A stretch of 64,000 nt of DNA, from contig CAVZVW010000002.1 in the NCBI GenBank assembly GCA_963778845.1, positions 39,362 to 103,361 of the forward strand, read 5' to 3'. The DNA comes from CAVZVW01 sp963778845 (GTDB lineage: Bacteria > Actinomycetota > Actinomycetes > Actinomycetales > Kineosporiaceae). The notes under the pieces are model-generated. The model made no database searches. It was not told the origin of the DNA and worked only from the letters and a program-made list of their open reading frames with translations. The position numbers and the translations under genes were made by a program. Below, in pieces: positions 43,886 to 51,548 of the stretch; the stretch's first letter is position 1; each line of letters begins with the position of its first letter.

Positions 43886-44896
43886 ATGACGTCCACATCC
43901 GGCCCTGCCGGCCATCTCGGCACCGCGGCACCCGACCGCGGTCCGGCCAGCTCCGACCCGCAGTACGGCAGCGCATCGTGGCGAGCCCTGGGCACCTACG
44001 CCCAGCTGTCGGTCGCCGACGTGAACGTGCTCGACGCGGCCCGCGCCGAGGCGCACCGTCTCCTCGACGAGGTCGACCGTGCGTGCAGCCGGTTCCGCGA
44101 CGACTCCGACCTCATGCGAGCCAACCGCGGTGCAGGTGAGTGGGTGCGCGTCGACCCGCTCCTGCCCGCAGCGATCCAGGTGGCTCTGCATGCCGCAGAG
44201 GTGACCGACGGGCTGGTCGACCCCACGCTGGGCCTGAGCCTGGCGGCGGTCGGCTACGACGCCGACCTCGCCGTCGTCCAGGCCCGGGAGGGCCACCTCG
44301 CCGACCCTTCGGCGATCCCCGCACCGCCCGTGCCGGCGGTGCGCGACGCCTGGCGCCAGATCGAGCTGGCAGCCGACGCCGTCAAGGTCCCCCGGGGCGT
44401 GAGCCTCGACCTCGGCGCCACCGGCAAGGCGTTCGCCGCCGACCTCCTCGTGACGTCGATCAGCGCGCTGACCCAGGTCGACGTCATCGTCAGCCTCGGT
44501 GGGGACGTGGCGATCGCCCCCGGGGACCCGACGAAGCCCGCGACATCGTGGCCGATCGAGGTCGGCGAGGACCCCGACGCGCCACCCGCCCAGACGGTTG
44601 AGCTCGACCGTGGAGGTCTTGCCACCTCCTCCACCGTCAGGCGACGCTGGAAGCAGGGCGATCGCCTGGTGCACCACCTGCTCGACCCGCGTACGGGCCA
44701 GCCGGTGACCCCGGTCTGGCGCACCGTCACCGTGGCCGCAGAGTCCTGCGCCACCGCGAACACCGCGAGCACCGCCGCGATCATCCTCGGCGAGCTCGCT
44801 ACCGACTGGCTGGCCGACTACGACCTGGCGGCCCGGCTGGTCTCCTCCCAGGGGCACGTGGTGTGCCTCGGGGGATGGCCTGAGGAGGACAACTGA
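43886..44896 (+). CDS. apbE: FAD:protein FMN transferase (ApbE family)
   Basis: A 336-residue ApbE protein, which covalently attaches FMN to Thr/Ser of acceptor proteins. Motifs: CSRFRDDSDLMRAN near the start, VDPTLGLSLAAVGYD, the central LDLGATGKAFAADL, SLGGDVAIAPG, HHLLDPRTGQPV and the C-terminal TASTAAIILG. No signal peptide or lipobox is seen, unlike many homologues. Its TGA overlaps the ATG of the haem membrane protein (TGATG). An FMN-binding acceptor protein is not encoded nearby. Confidence 0.92.
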   Translation: MTSTSGPAGHLGTAAPDRGPASSDPQYGSASWRALGTYAQLSVADVNVLDAARAEAHRLLDEVDRACSRFRDDSDLMRANRGAGEWVRVDPLLPAAIQVALHAAEVTDGLVDPTLGLSLAAVGYDADLAVVQAREGHLADPSAIPAPPVPAVRDAWRQIELAADAVKVPRGVSLDLGATGKAFAADLLVTSISALTQVDVIVSLGGDVAIAPGDPTKPATSWPIEVGEDPDAPPAQTVELDRGGLATSSTVRRRWKQGDRLVHHLLDPRTGQPVTPVWRTVTVAAESCATANTASTAAIILGELATDWLADYDLAARLVSSQGHVVCLGGWPEEDN

Positions 44897-45456
44897 TGCT
44901 CGGCCTGCTCTCCGACGAGCGGATCGTCTGGTTCCTGATGCGCGGCACAGGCGTGGTCCTCGTCGCCATGCTCACCCTGTCCGTCGTCATGGGCATCATG
45001 TCCACCGCACGTGCGGGATCGGCGCGGTGGCCGCGGTTCGCGACCCAGATGCTGCACCGCAACGTCTCGCTCATGGCGGTCGCGCTGCTGGCTGCGCACG
45101 TCATCGCCGCCGTCGTCCACCCCTTCGTCAACATCCGCTGGTTCGACACGTTCATCCCGTTCGTCGGGCCGTACCAGCCACTGAAGGTCGGGATCGGCTC
45201 GATCGCCTTCGACCTGATCGCCGTGGTCACCATCACCAGCCTCTTCCGGCACCGGCTCGACCACCGCGGCTGGCGCGCCATCCACCTCACGTCCTACCTG
45301 GCCTGGGCCCTGGGTCTCGTGCACGGCATCGCGATCGGGACCGACGCCACGGCGACCTGGTCCGTGGTCATCACAGTGATCTCGATCGGTGCGGTCGCCT
45401 CCGCTGGAGTCGTCCGGCTCGCCACGTGGGCCCACGAGCGGCGGGTGGCTGCATGA
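44896..45456 (+). CDS. Ferric reductase-like transmembrane (haem b) protein
   Basis: A 186-residue membrane protein with about five helices and paired histidines suited to two b haems: His54 and His68 (MLHRNVSLMAVALLAAHV) and His130 and His143 (RAIHLTSYLAWALGLVHG), plus His75. This fits the ferric-reductase-like domain without NAD or FAD modules. It is coupled to apbE upstream (TGATG) and to the NuoF-like gene downstream (ATGA), so it probably passes electrons between the cytosolic flavoprotein and an extracytoplasmic flavin acceptor (inference). Confidence 0.9.
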   Translation: MLGLLSDERIVWFLMRGTGVVLVAMLTLSVVMGIMSTARAGSARWPRFATQMLHRNVSLMAVALLAAHVIAAVVHPFVNIRWFDTFIPFVGPYQPLKVGIGSIAFDLIAVVTITSLFRHRLDHRGWRAIHLTSYLAWALGLVHGIAIGTDATATWSVVITVISIGAVASAGVVRLATWAHERRVAA

Positions 45457-46727
45457 GCTACGCCGTCGCCCACCCTGCGGGGTACCTCATCGCCCAGTCC
45501 GGCTATGCCGGCGAGGTGGCGGTGCTCCCCGGTCCGCGCCTGCTCGCAGGCATCCTCAACGGCCCCGTGCTCTCGGCTCACCGCGCCACCTGGCCCGAGC
45601 CGCCCCACCTGTCCGAGCAGCACCTGCTCGGCCTGCTCAAGCACGGCCAGATCCACGGCCGGGGCGGGGCGGGGTTCCCCTTCGTTCGCAAGCTGTCGAC
45701 GGCGGTCGAGTCGGGTCGCCGCCGCGAGCTGATCATCAACGCCTCCGAGGGGGAGCCCGGCAGCGCCAAGGACTCCTCGCTGCTGATCACAGCACCCCAT
45801 CTGGTGCTGGACGGCGCGGAGATCGTCGCCCGGGCACTGGGCGTCAAGAAGATTCGCATGGTGCTCCCGAGTGAACGCCCGTCCGTGGTCGAGGCCGCCC
45901 GCTCGGCGACGGAGGAGCGCAGCCGCAGTGGGGCGCAGTATGACCTCTATGTCACCGGCGGCACCTTCGTCGGCGGGCAGGCCAGGGCAGTCATCGAGCT
46001 CATCGAGGGCCGTGACAACCTTCCGGTCACGTCATGGGAGCCCGAGGCTGTCCGCGGGCTCGGCGGTCGCCCGACGCTGCTCTCCAACGCCGAGACCTAC
46101 GCGCAGGTCGCAGCCCTCGTGGGGCTCGGCGCGTCGGCCTACGCGCACGAGGGCATGCCGAGCGAGCCTGGCACGACCCTGCTGACGATCGCCGGTGACG
46201 GCCCGGGTGGCATCGTCCTCGAGGTCCCCTTCGGAGTCCGGTTGGCCGACGTCCTTCTGCGCTGCGGGTACGAGCCCACCACCCCGTTGCTCGTCGGCGG
46301 CTACCACGGGGCCTGGCTGACACCCGAGGAGGTTCAGCGTCGGCGCGTCAGCCGCGCAGACCTCGCCGACGCGGGCGCCGCCCTGGGCGCAGGGGTCATG
46401 CTCCCGATCGAGCGCGGCTGGTGCCCGGTGGTCCTCACCGCGCGGATCGTGGAGTACCTCGCGGGCCAGAGCGCACAGCGATGCGGGCCGTGCCGGTTCG
46501 GGCTACCTGCCCTGGCCGACGCTATGGGCCTGCTCGCCGACGGCGGCGTCGGGACGGCGACCGAGCGGGCGGCCGAGCTCGCGGGCATGGTCACGGGGCG
46601 AGGTTCGTGCGCCCACCCCGACGGCACGGCGCGCCTCGTGCGGTCGTTGCTGAAGACGTTCCCGGCGGAGGTTGCCGCGCACGAGCAGGGCTACTGCGAA
46701 GTCTCGGCGAAGGTGGGTGCCCGATGA
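45453..46727 (+). CDS. NuoF-like NADH-binding flavoprotein
   Basis: A 424-residue homologue of complex I subunit NuoF: FMN/NADH motifs GRGGAGFPFVRKL and INASEGEPGSAKDSSLL, an SLBB-like part (TLLTIAGDGPGGIVLEVPFGVRLADVL), and a C-terminal Fe-S region RCGPCRFG with GSCAHPDG. The usual first Cys of the N3 cluster (SCGxCxPC) appears as SAQRCGPC, so only three ligands are evident. It is coupled to both neighbours by 4-bp overlaps. It presumably takes electrons from NAD(P)H and feeds the ferredoxin or haem protein of the same operon. Confidence 0.88.
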   Translation: MSYAVAHPAGYLIAQSGYAGEVAVLPGPRLLAGILNGPVLSAHRATWPEPPHLSEQHLLGLLKHGQIHGRGGAGFPFVRKLSTAVESGRRRELIINASEGEPGSAKDSSLLITAPHLVLDGAEIVARALGVKKIRMVLPSERPSVVEAARSATEERSRSGAQYDLYVTGGTFVGGQARAVIELIEGRDNLPVTSWEPEAVRGLGGRPTLLSNAETYAQVAALVGLGASAYAHEGMPSEPGTTLLTIAGDGPGGIVLEVPFGVRLADVLLRCGYEPTTPLLVGGYHGAWLTPEEVQRRRVSRADLADAGAALGAGVMLPIERGWCPVVLTARIVEYLAGQSAQRCGPCRFGLPALADAMGLLADGGVGTATERAAELAGMVTGRGSCAHPDGTARLVRSLLKTFPAEVAAHEQGYCEVSAKVGAR

Positions 46728-47545
46728 GCTGGGAGCTGAACCTCGACAGGACCGAACAGCCCTCGACCTCGCAGCGCGAGGCCGCCGAGCGCGCCTGGCG
46801 TGAGCGGGAGGCCCGCCAACGGGCGCTGGCCGCCGAACAGGCCGAACGCGAGCAGGCCGACCGGGAGCGCGCCGCGTACGAGACCGCGGAGCGGGAACGA
46901 GTGGCCTACGAGCGGTCGGTGCAGGGCTACGGCCAGGGGCCGCACACGCAGCCCACGCCCGGCCAGCTCGCGATCGGCCAGCCCACGCCCGGCCAGCCCA
47001 CGCCCGGCCAGCCCATGACCGGCCAGCTCGCGATCGGCCAGCCCATGACCGCCCAGCCCACGACCGCCCAGCGGACGTACCCGCAGCAGTGGGAGGCCCC
47101 GCCGACTGCCTACTCCCGCCCCGTGACCAGCGAGGACGTGTATCGGCGGAGCACCTCGACGGCGGAGACGCCGCCGATGGGCGTGCCAACGGCCGCCACC
47201 ACGTACGCACCCTTGGAGCTGCGCCCGAGCGGGATCCCGGGCTGGCCGACCCAGGGCGGAACTCACGGTCCGCCCCGGGGTGCTATGCGTGAGCTGGCAC
47301 CCGCTCGGCCGACTGCTGCGCCGGGCAACCGGCAGGCCCCCGCGGGCCCCCGGCTGCGGGTCGACTGGCCGTCGTGCAAGGCGCACGGGCTCTGCCACGA
47401 GATCCTTCCCGAGGCCGTGCACCTCGACGAGTGGGGTTACCCGGTCGTGGAGCCGGGCTCCCTGGAGGAACGTCTGGTCGAGGTCGCCAAGCAGGCCGTC
47501 AAGTCCTGCCCGACGCTGGCCCTGCGCCTGGTCGACCCCCGCTGA
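46724..47545 (+). CDS. Ferredoxin with coiled-coil and repeat N-terminus
   Basis: A 273-residue protein: residues about 15-65 form a charged coiled coil (AWREREARQRALAAEQAERE), 75-120 a Gln/Pro/Gly repeat (GQPTPGQPTPGQ) from a DNA repeat, then a linker; the last 65 residues are a ferredoxin domain with CKAHGLC (C-x5-C) and later SCPTLALRL, the pattern of single [3Fe-4S] or [4Fe-4S] ferredoxins. The start overlaps the NuoF-like gene (ATGA). The N-terminal half is much longer than in ordinary small ferredoxins and may tether it to the complex. Confidence 0.85.
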   Translation: MSWELNLDRTEQPSTSQREAAERAWREREARQRALAAEQAEREQADRERAAYETAERERVAYERSVQGYGQGPHTQPTPGQLAIGQPTPGQPTPGQPMTGQLAIGQPMTAQPTTAQRTYPQQWEAPPTAYSRPVTSEDVYRRSTSTAETPPMGVPTAATTYAPLELRPSGIPGWPTQGGTHGPPRGAMRELAPARPTAAPGNRQAPAGPRLRVDWPSCKAHGLCHEILPEAVHLDEWGYPVVEPGSLEERLVEVAKQAVKSCPTLALRLVDPR

Positions 47546-47549
47546 CCGG

Positions 47550-47672
47550 GCGGGCACCCGCTGAAGGCCAGCCGTGGGTGCCCGCTCCGCAGCCCGGTGG
47601 ATCCGCACATCCACCGGACCCGGCCCGCCGGCCGACCTGGGGACCCCTCCTCCCGGGTAGGGCCGGCGGGCC
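47550..47672. terminator. Three consecutive strong hairpins
   Basis: Perfect stems at 47550-47585 (10 bp, GCGGGCACCC), 47594-47617 (9 bp, CCGGTGGAT) and 47622-47672 (12 bp, GGCCCGCCGGCC) follow the ferredoxin gene. One or more probably ends transcription. The rest of the gap to the ecfT gene (47673-47847) shows nothing I can name. Confidence 0.75.
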
Positions 47673-47847
47673 ACTTTCGTCACCTCGGCCGTTGCGCCCT
47701 CAGGGGCCGAGTCCTTACTCTGCCGTTCGCCGTTCAGCTGCTGCACCGTCCGCACGATCGCTTCCCATGAGATGAGTCATGTGGTCAAGCCACGCGGCCC
47801 GTCCTAGCGGTCATCGGCGGTGCCAGCCGAAGTCACCTCGGCCCAGG

Positions 47848-48654
47848 TCAGTGCAGGGCCAGGTGCCACGTCCCGGCGAGGATGCCCGCCGCGGTCGCGA
47901 CGAGCGCCAGCGCGAGCCCACCGGCCAGCACGGCGACGTCCGACCGCGCCAGGATGCTCGGCCGTGCCCACGTACGCCCACGCCCCGCGCCGAAACCGCG
48001 GGCCTCCATCGCGGTCGCGAGCACGGCAGCGCGCCGGACGGCGAGAACCAGTAAGGCGAACACCCGCCCTCCGAGGGTGCGAGCGCGCCCGACGACACCG
48101 TCGTCCCCGAGGCCCCGGGCGCGGCGCGCCAGCCCCAGCGCCTCCCACTCCTGCGCGAGCACCCCGACGAGCCGCATGGCCGCGAGGCCGGCGAGCACGA
48201 AGCGGTGGGGAAGGCGCAGCACCTGGGACAGGGCGTCCGCGAGATCCGTCGGGTCCGTCGTCGCCAGGAGCACCACGCCGGGCAGCCCGACCGCGACGAT
48301 CCGCAGACCGATCGCCAGCCCCGACGTCGCCGACCCCACTGTCACCGACACGGGGCCGACGGCCATGAGCGTGCGCCCGGAGTCGATGCCCAGCAGGGCG
48401 GTGACCACCGCGGCCGGGACCGCACCGAGGAGGACGAGAGAGCTCCGGCGCAGCAGCGTGGACGGCCAGACGCCGCACCACGGGAGGGCGACGAGCTCCA
48501 GCGCCAGGGCGCACCCCGCCGTCACCACGTCGACGGTGAGCAGCAGCGCCGCCGCCACGACCGTCGCCACGCCCAGCTTGGCCACCGGGTTGGCCCGCGC
48601 CAGCAGGGCGGTCGGGTCGATCCCCCGGGGCGTCTCGTCGACGATCAGGCCCAC
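47848..48654 (-). CDS. ECF transporter transmembrane (T) component, YkoC type
   Basis: A 268-residue EcfT protein: several helices (VAKLGVATVVAAALLLTVDVVTAG at the start) and coupling helix motifs with Ala-Arg-Gly (ARRARGLG, AMEARGFGAG) that contact the ATPases. The start is GTG 48654, overlapping the ATPase gene end by 10 nt. With the S component YkoE and the double ATPase upstream it would take up thiamine or its hydroxymethylpyrimidine precursor, in line with the TPP riboswitch. It ends facing the ferredoxin operon. Confidence 0.9.
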   Translation of the reverse strand: MGLIVDETPRGIDPTALLARANPVAKLGVATVVAAALLLTVDVVTAGCALALELVALPWCGVWPSTLLRRSSLVLLGAVPAAVVTALLGIDSGRTLMAVGPVSVTVGSATSGLAIGLRIVAVGLPGVVLLATTDPTDLADALSQVLRLPHRFVLAGLAAMRLVGVLAQEWEALGLARRARGLGDDGVVGRARTLGGRVFALLVLAVRRAAVLATAMEARGFGAGRGRTWARPSILARSDVAVLAGGLALALVATAAGILAGTWHLALH

Positions 48655-50187
48655 ACCGGGCCCGCCTCCGGCACGAGCCTCACCTCCTCCCCCCCGCCGG
48701 GCTCGGTCAGGGCCGCGACCAGCGCCTCGTCGTGGGTCAGTGCGAGCACGGCCGTGCCGTCGTCCAGCAGCTCCCGCAGCAGGCCGAGCAGCTCCGCCCA
48801 GGTCCGGGCGTCCTGGCCGAAGGTCGGCTCGTCGAGGATCAGCACACCCGGGCGGGTCGCCAGCGCGGTCGCCACCGAGAGGCGCCGCTGCTCGCCACCG
48901 GAGAGGGTGAACGGGTTGGCCTGGGCGAGGTGACCCAGTCGCAGCCGCTCGAGCAGCGTCCTCGACGCGCGCGCGGGACTCGTGCGGTGCGAGCCCCACC
49001 CGGCGGGGGCCGACCGCGAGCTCGTCGGCCACGCTGCCCGCGACGAACTGGTGCTGGGGCTCCTGGAAGACCATGCCGATCCGGGTCACGAGCTGACGGG
49101 GGCGCCACCGCTGCGGCGACGAGCCCGCACCGGCGGCCAGCGCCGGCGACGCGGCGACCTCGCCCGCCAGCGGCGCACGCAGCCCCGCCAGTGACAGGGC
49201 CAGGGTGGACTTGCCGCTGCCGTTCGGCCCGACGAGGCAGGTCGCCCGCCCGGCGCAGAGGTCGAGGTCCACGCCGCTGAGCACCGGCCTGGTCGAGCGC
49301 CCCACGGTCACGGCGCGCGCCGACAGCGCGACTCCACCGGCTACCGCGACCGACGAGCCGCCCGGGCCCGCCTGCCACCGGCGAGGAGGCGCCACCGCCG
49401 CTCGTCCGGGCACCCAGACCCCCTGCGCAGCGAGCACGGCGCCGTGCGTGGCGAACACCTCGGAGGGCGCACCGTCGGCCAGCAGCCCACCGCCGGGAGC
49501 GAGGACCGCGACCCTGCTGACGACGGGAAGCCAGGCCTCCACCCGATGGTCGACGATCACGCACGTCGCCGACGTCGCGGACAGGATCGCCCTGACCTGC
49601 TCGCGCAACATGGCCGCGCCGTTCGGGTCGAGCATCGCCGTCGGCTCGTCGAGCAGGAGCAGGCCCGGGCGCAACGCCAGAACACCGGCGAGCGCCAGCC
49701 GCTGACGCTCCCCGCCGCTGAGGTGGGCGGTGGCGTGGTCGCGAGGGTAGGGAAAGCCGACGCCGCGCAACGCGGCGTCCACCCGCGGCCAGATCTGGGC
49801 CGGCGGCACCGCATGGTTCTCCAGGCCGAACGCGACGTCGTCGCCGCAGCGGGCCAGGACCGTCTGGGACAGCGGGTCCTGCAGCAGCAGCCCCGACCGC
49901 GCCGAGCCCGCGGCGACCGCCTCACGTCTGGCCAGTGGGGCCGCCACCCCGTCGACGAGAAGATCGCCCTCCTGCTCGCCGCTCCCCCCGCCGCTGTCGG
50001 GGTCTCCCGGGGTGAGCAGGCCCGCGAGCCCGGCCAGCAACGTGGACTTGCCGGACCCGCTGGGTCCGAGCAGCAGCAGCCGCTCGCCCGGGCGGACGTC
50101 GAGGTCCACCCCGCGCACGGCCCAGGCCCGCCGAGCGGCGTGCCGCCACCCCCAGCCGAGGGCGCGCACGCTCGCGGCGCGCGTCAC
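48645..50187 (-). pseudogene. ECF double ATPase (YkoD type) with a frameshift
   Basis: Two EcfA-type ATPase domains. The first is intact: GPSGSGKST, LSGGERQRL, LLLDEPTAMLD. The second starts in the same frame (GPNGSGKST, GMVFQEPQHQFVAGSVADELAVGP), then at about 48957 the frame breaks; its continuation (LLERLRLGHLAQANPFTLSGGEQRRL, VLILDEPTFGQD, TALTHDEA-like end) lies in the next frame, ending at 48645. One surplus base (a C at 48957 on the plus strand) explains it. Without correction the protein loses the second signature and Walker B. GTG 50187 overlaps the ykoE stop (GTGA). Sequencing error, recent mutation and recoding are all possible. Confidence 0.8.
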
Positions 50188-50996
50188 ACCCGCTGCGCGG
50201 CTCGGCCGCTGGCCAGCGGTGCGAGCGCGCCCGTGCGCGCCAGGGCCCGGGTGAGACCCCACGACCCGGCTCCGGCGATGACGACGCCGGAGGCCGTCGC
50301 CACCGCGATGTAGGCCCACTGGTAGGCGGGGGAGAACTCGGTGTAGTACACGGTGGTGTCCAGCAGCCCGACCGTGACGCCGGCGCCGGCTCCCGCGGCC
50401 AACGCGGCGAGCAGCCCGAACGAGCGGTAGAGCAGCAGGGCGAACACCACCTCCGCGCCGAGGCCCTCGACGAGCCCGTACCAGACGGTGCTGAACCCCC
50501 ACTGGTTGCCGATGAGCGCGCTCAGCACGGCCGCGACGAGCTCGGTGTACACCGCCGCGCCGGGCTTGCGGACCACCAGCCCGCCGAGCACCGCGGGAAC
50601 GAGCCATACCCCGACGACGACCGCGACCGCCGGCGTGACGCCGAGTGCCGTGCTGATCGGCGGGTACACACCGGCGTTGAACACGGCGAACAGCAGGCCG
50701 CCGGCGATGCCGAGGACGCTGGCGACCAGCATCTCGACAACGCGCCACCGACCGCGTCTGGTCGCGACGCCGACGGTGACCATCACCCCGCCGAATCCCA
50801 CGAGCAGGGCGGCCGGGACCGTGAGGTCGGACAGGTGCGTGTCGAACACGGTGTCGGCGGGCAGGCCGACGACCACGACGACGAGCCCGGCGACAGCGCT
50901 CGCCGCGAGGCCCGGCCACAGGCGGGCCAGGCCGGCGCGGGACCGCCCGGGGCCGGGTGGAGAGGAGGTTGAACGGGGGTGCTGGGTGGTGCTCAC
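50184..50996 (-). CDS. ECF transporter S component, YkoE type (thiamine/HMP)
   Basis: A 270-residue membrane protein of the YkoE family: about six helices, with GGLLFAVFNAGVYPPISTALGVTPA, VWLVPAVLGGLVVRKPGAAVYTELVAAVLSALIGNQWG and the C-terminal GSWGLTRALARTGALAPLASGR typical of the family. It binds hydroxymethylpyrimidine or thiamine for the ECF complex. GTG 50996 has GGAGG 4 nt upstream; the open frame continues into the riboswitch, which is not coding. First gene of ykoE-D-C. Confidence 0.9.
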   Translation of the reverse strand: MSTTQHPRSTSSPPGPGRSRAGLARLWPGLAASAVAGLVVVVVGLPADTVFDTHLSDLTVPAALLVGFGGVMVTVGVATRRGRWRVVEMLVASVLGIAGGLLFAVFNAGVYPPISTALGVTPAVAVVVGVWLVPAVLGGLVVRKPGAAVYTELVAAVLSALIGNQWGFSTVWYGLVEGLGAEVVFALLLYRSFGLLAALAAGAGAGVTVGLLDTTVYYTEFSPAYQWAYIAVATASGVVIAGAGSWGLTRALARTGALAPLASGRAAQRV

Positions 50997-51000
50997 GGGT

Positions 51001-51070
51001 CCTCCCGAACGGGTGTCAGGAGGGGAGCCGGGCCGTCCGCACGCCTCCCGGCGTGACGGAGGGGCTCCGG
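51001..51070 (-). promoter_or_regulatory. Riboswitch expression platform with ribosome-site sequestration
   Basis: Between aptamer and start the RNA can form CACGCC-GGGA-GGCGTG (51040-51055) inside longer pairings, and two CCCCTCC stretches could pair with the GGGAGG ribosome site (51001-51006). This suggests control of translation initiation. Confidence 0.5.
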
Positions 51071-51083
51071 CTGAGATGCGCTC

Positions 51084-51166
51084 GACTCCCTTCGCCGGCA
51101 TGACCCGGATCAGGTTCGAGGGTCTGCGGTCGCCCGCACTCTCAGCGCCTGGTGGCGCTCCCCTGT
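51084..51166 (-). ncRNA. TPP riboswitch (THI element)
   Basis: Read on the minus strand, the core is clear: GGGGAGCGCC, then CTGAGAGTGC, then ACCCTCGAACCTGATC, then GGGTCATGCCGGCGAAGGGA. These are the conserved P3/J and P4-P5 segments of the thiamine pyrophosphate aptamer. It lies 87 nt upstream of ykoE and would switch off thiamine/HMP uptake when TPP is plentiful. Confidence 0.95.
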
Positions 51167-51300
51167 CGCGGGCTCGATGCTACGCCGCGCCGGCTGCCGC
51201 CGCCACGGCACAGGCCCACAGCACAGCCCACGGCACCGCACGAGCCCCGTCACACCACCCGAGGCCTGCGGTCCGTGCGCCACCGTGGCAGGCTGGTCGG

Positions 51301-51447
51301 ATGCTGCTGCGGATGCTCCAAGGGCCGGGCACCGGCCGGCCCTCCCGCGGAACCCGGCTGCTCGCCGTCCTCGTCGCCGGCGGGCTCCTCGCGGCCAGTG
51401 CCCCCGTGCTCATCCCCTTCTGCGCCTGGCTCGTCGGCCTGCTCTGA
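51301..51447 (+). CDS. 48-residue membrane peptide, unknown
   Basis: A short frame with nearly all third positions G or C: a basic N-terminus (MLLRMLQGPGTGRPSRGTR) and one helix (LLAVLVAGGLLAASAPVLIPF) before CAWLVGLL. A CAGGCT box lies 6 nt before the ATG, in line with leaderless expression. It sits between the divergent TPP riboswitch and hutI. I do not recognise it. Confidence 0.5.
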   Translation: MLLRMLQGPGTGRPSRGTRLLAVLVAGGLLAASAPVLIPFCAWLVGLL

Positions 51448-51535
51448 CGACCGGCCCGCCCGGTTGGGCCCGGTCGTCCATCTCCGTCGTCCGGCTCCGT
51501 CGTCCCTCTCGGTCCCTTCCTGCCGGCCCGGCCGC

Positions 51536-51541
51536 TAGCGT
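51536..51541 (+). promoter_or_regulatory. -10 box, probable leaderless promoter of hutI
   Basis: TAGCGT 7 nt before the GTG at 51549. Confidence 0.5.
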
Positions 51542-51548
51542 GGGCCGC

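Noticed and set aside
48950..48965. Programmed frameshifting in the ECF ATPase
   Set aside because: No slippery heptamer or clear downstream pseudoknot is visible; a single-base indel is simpler.
51001..51101. N-terminal extension of ykoE into the leader
   Set aside because: That sequence is the TPP riboswitch and its platform; GTG 50996 has a ribosome site and the family start.
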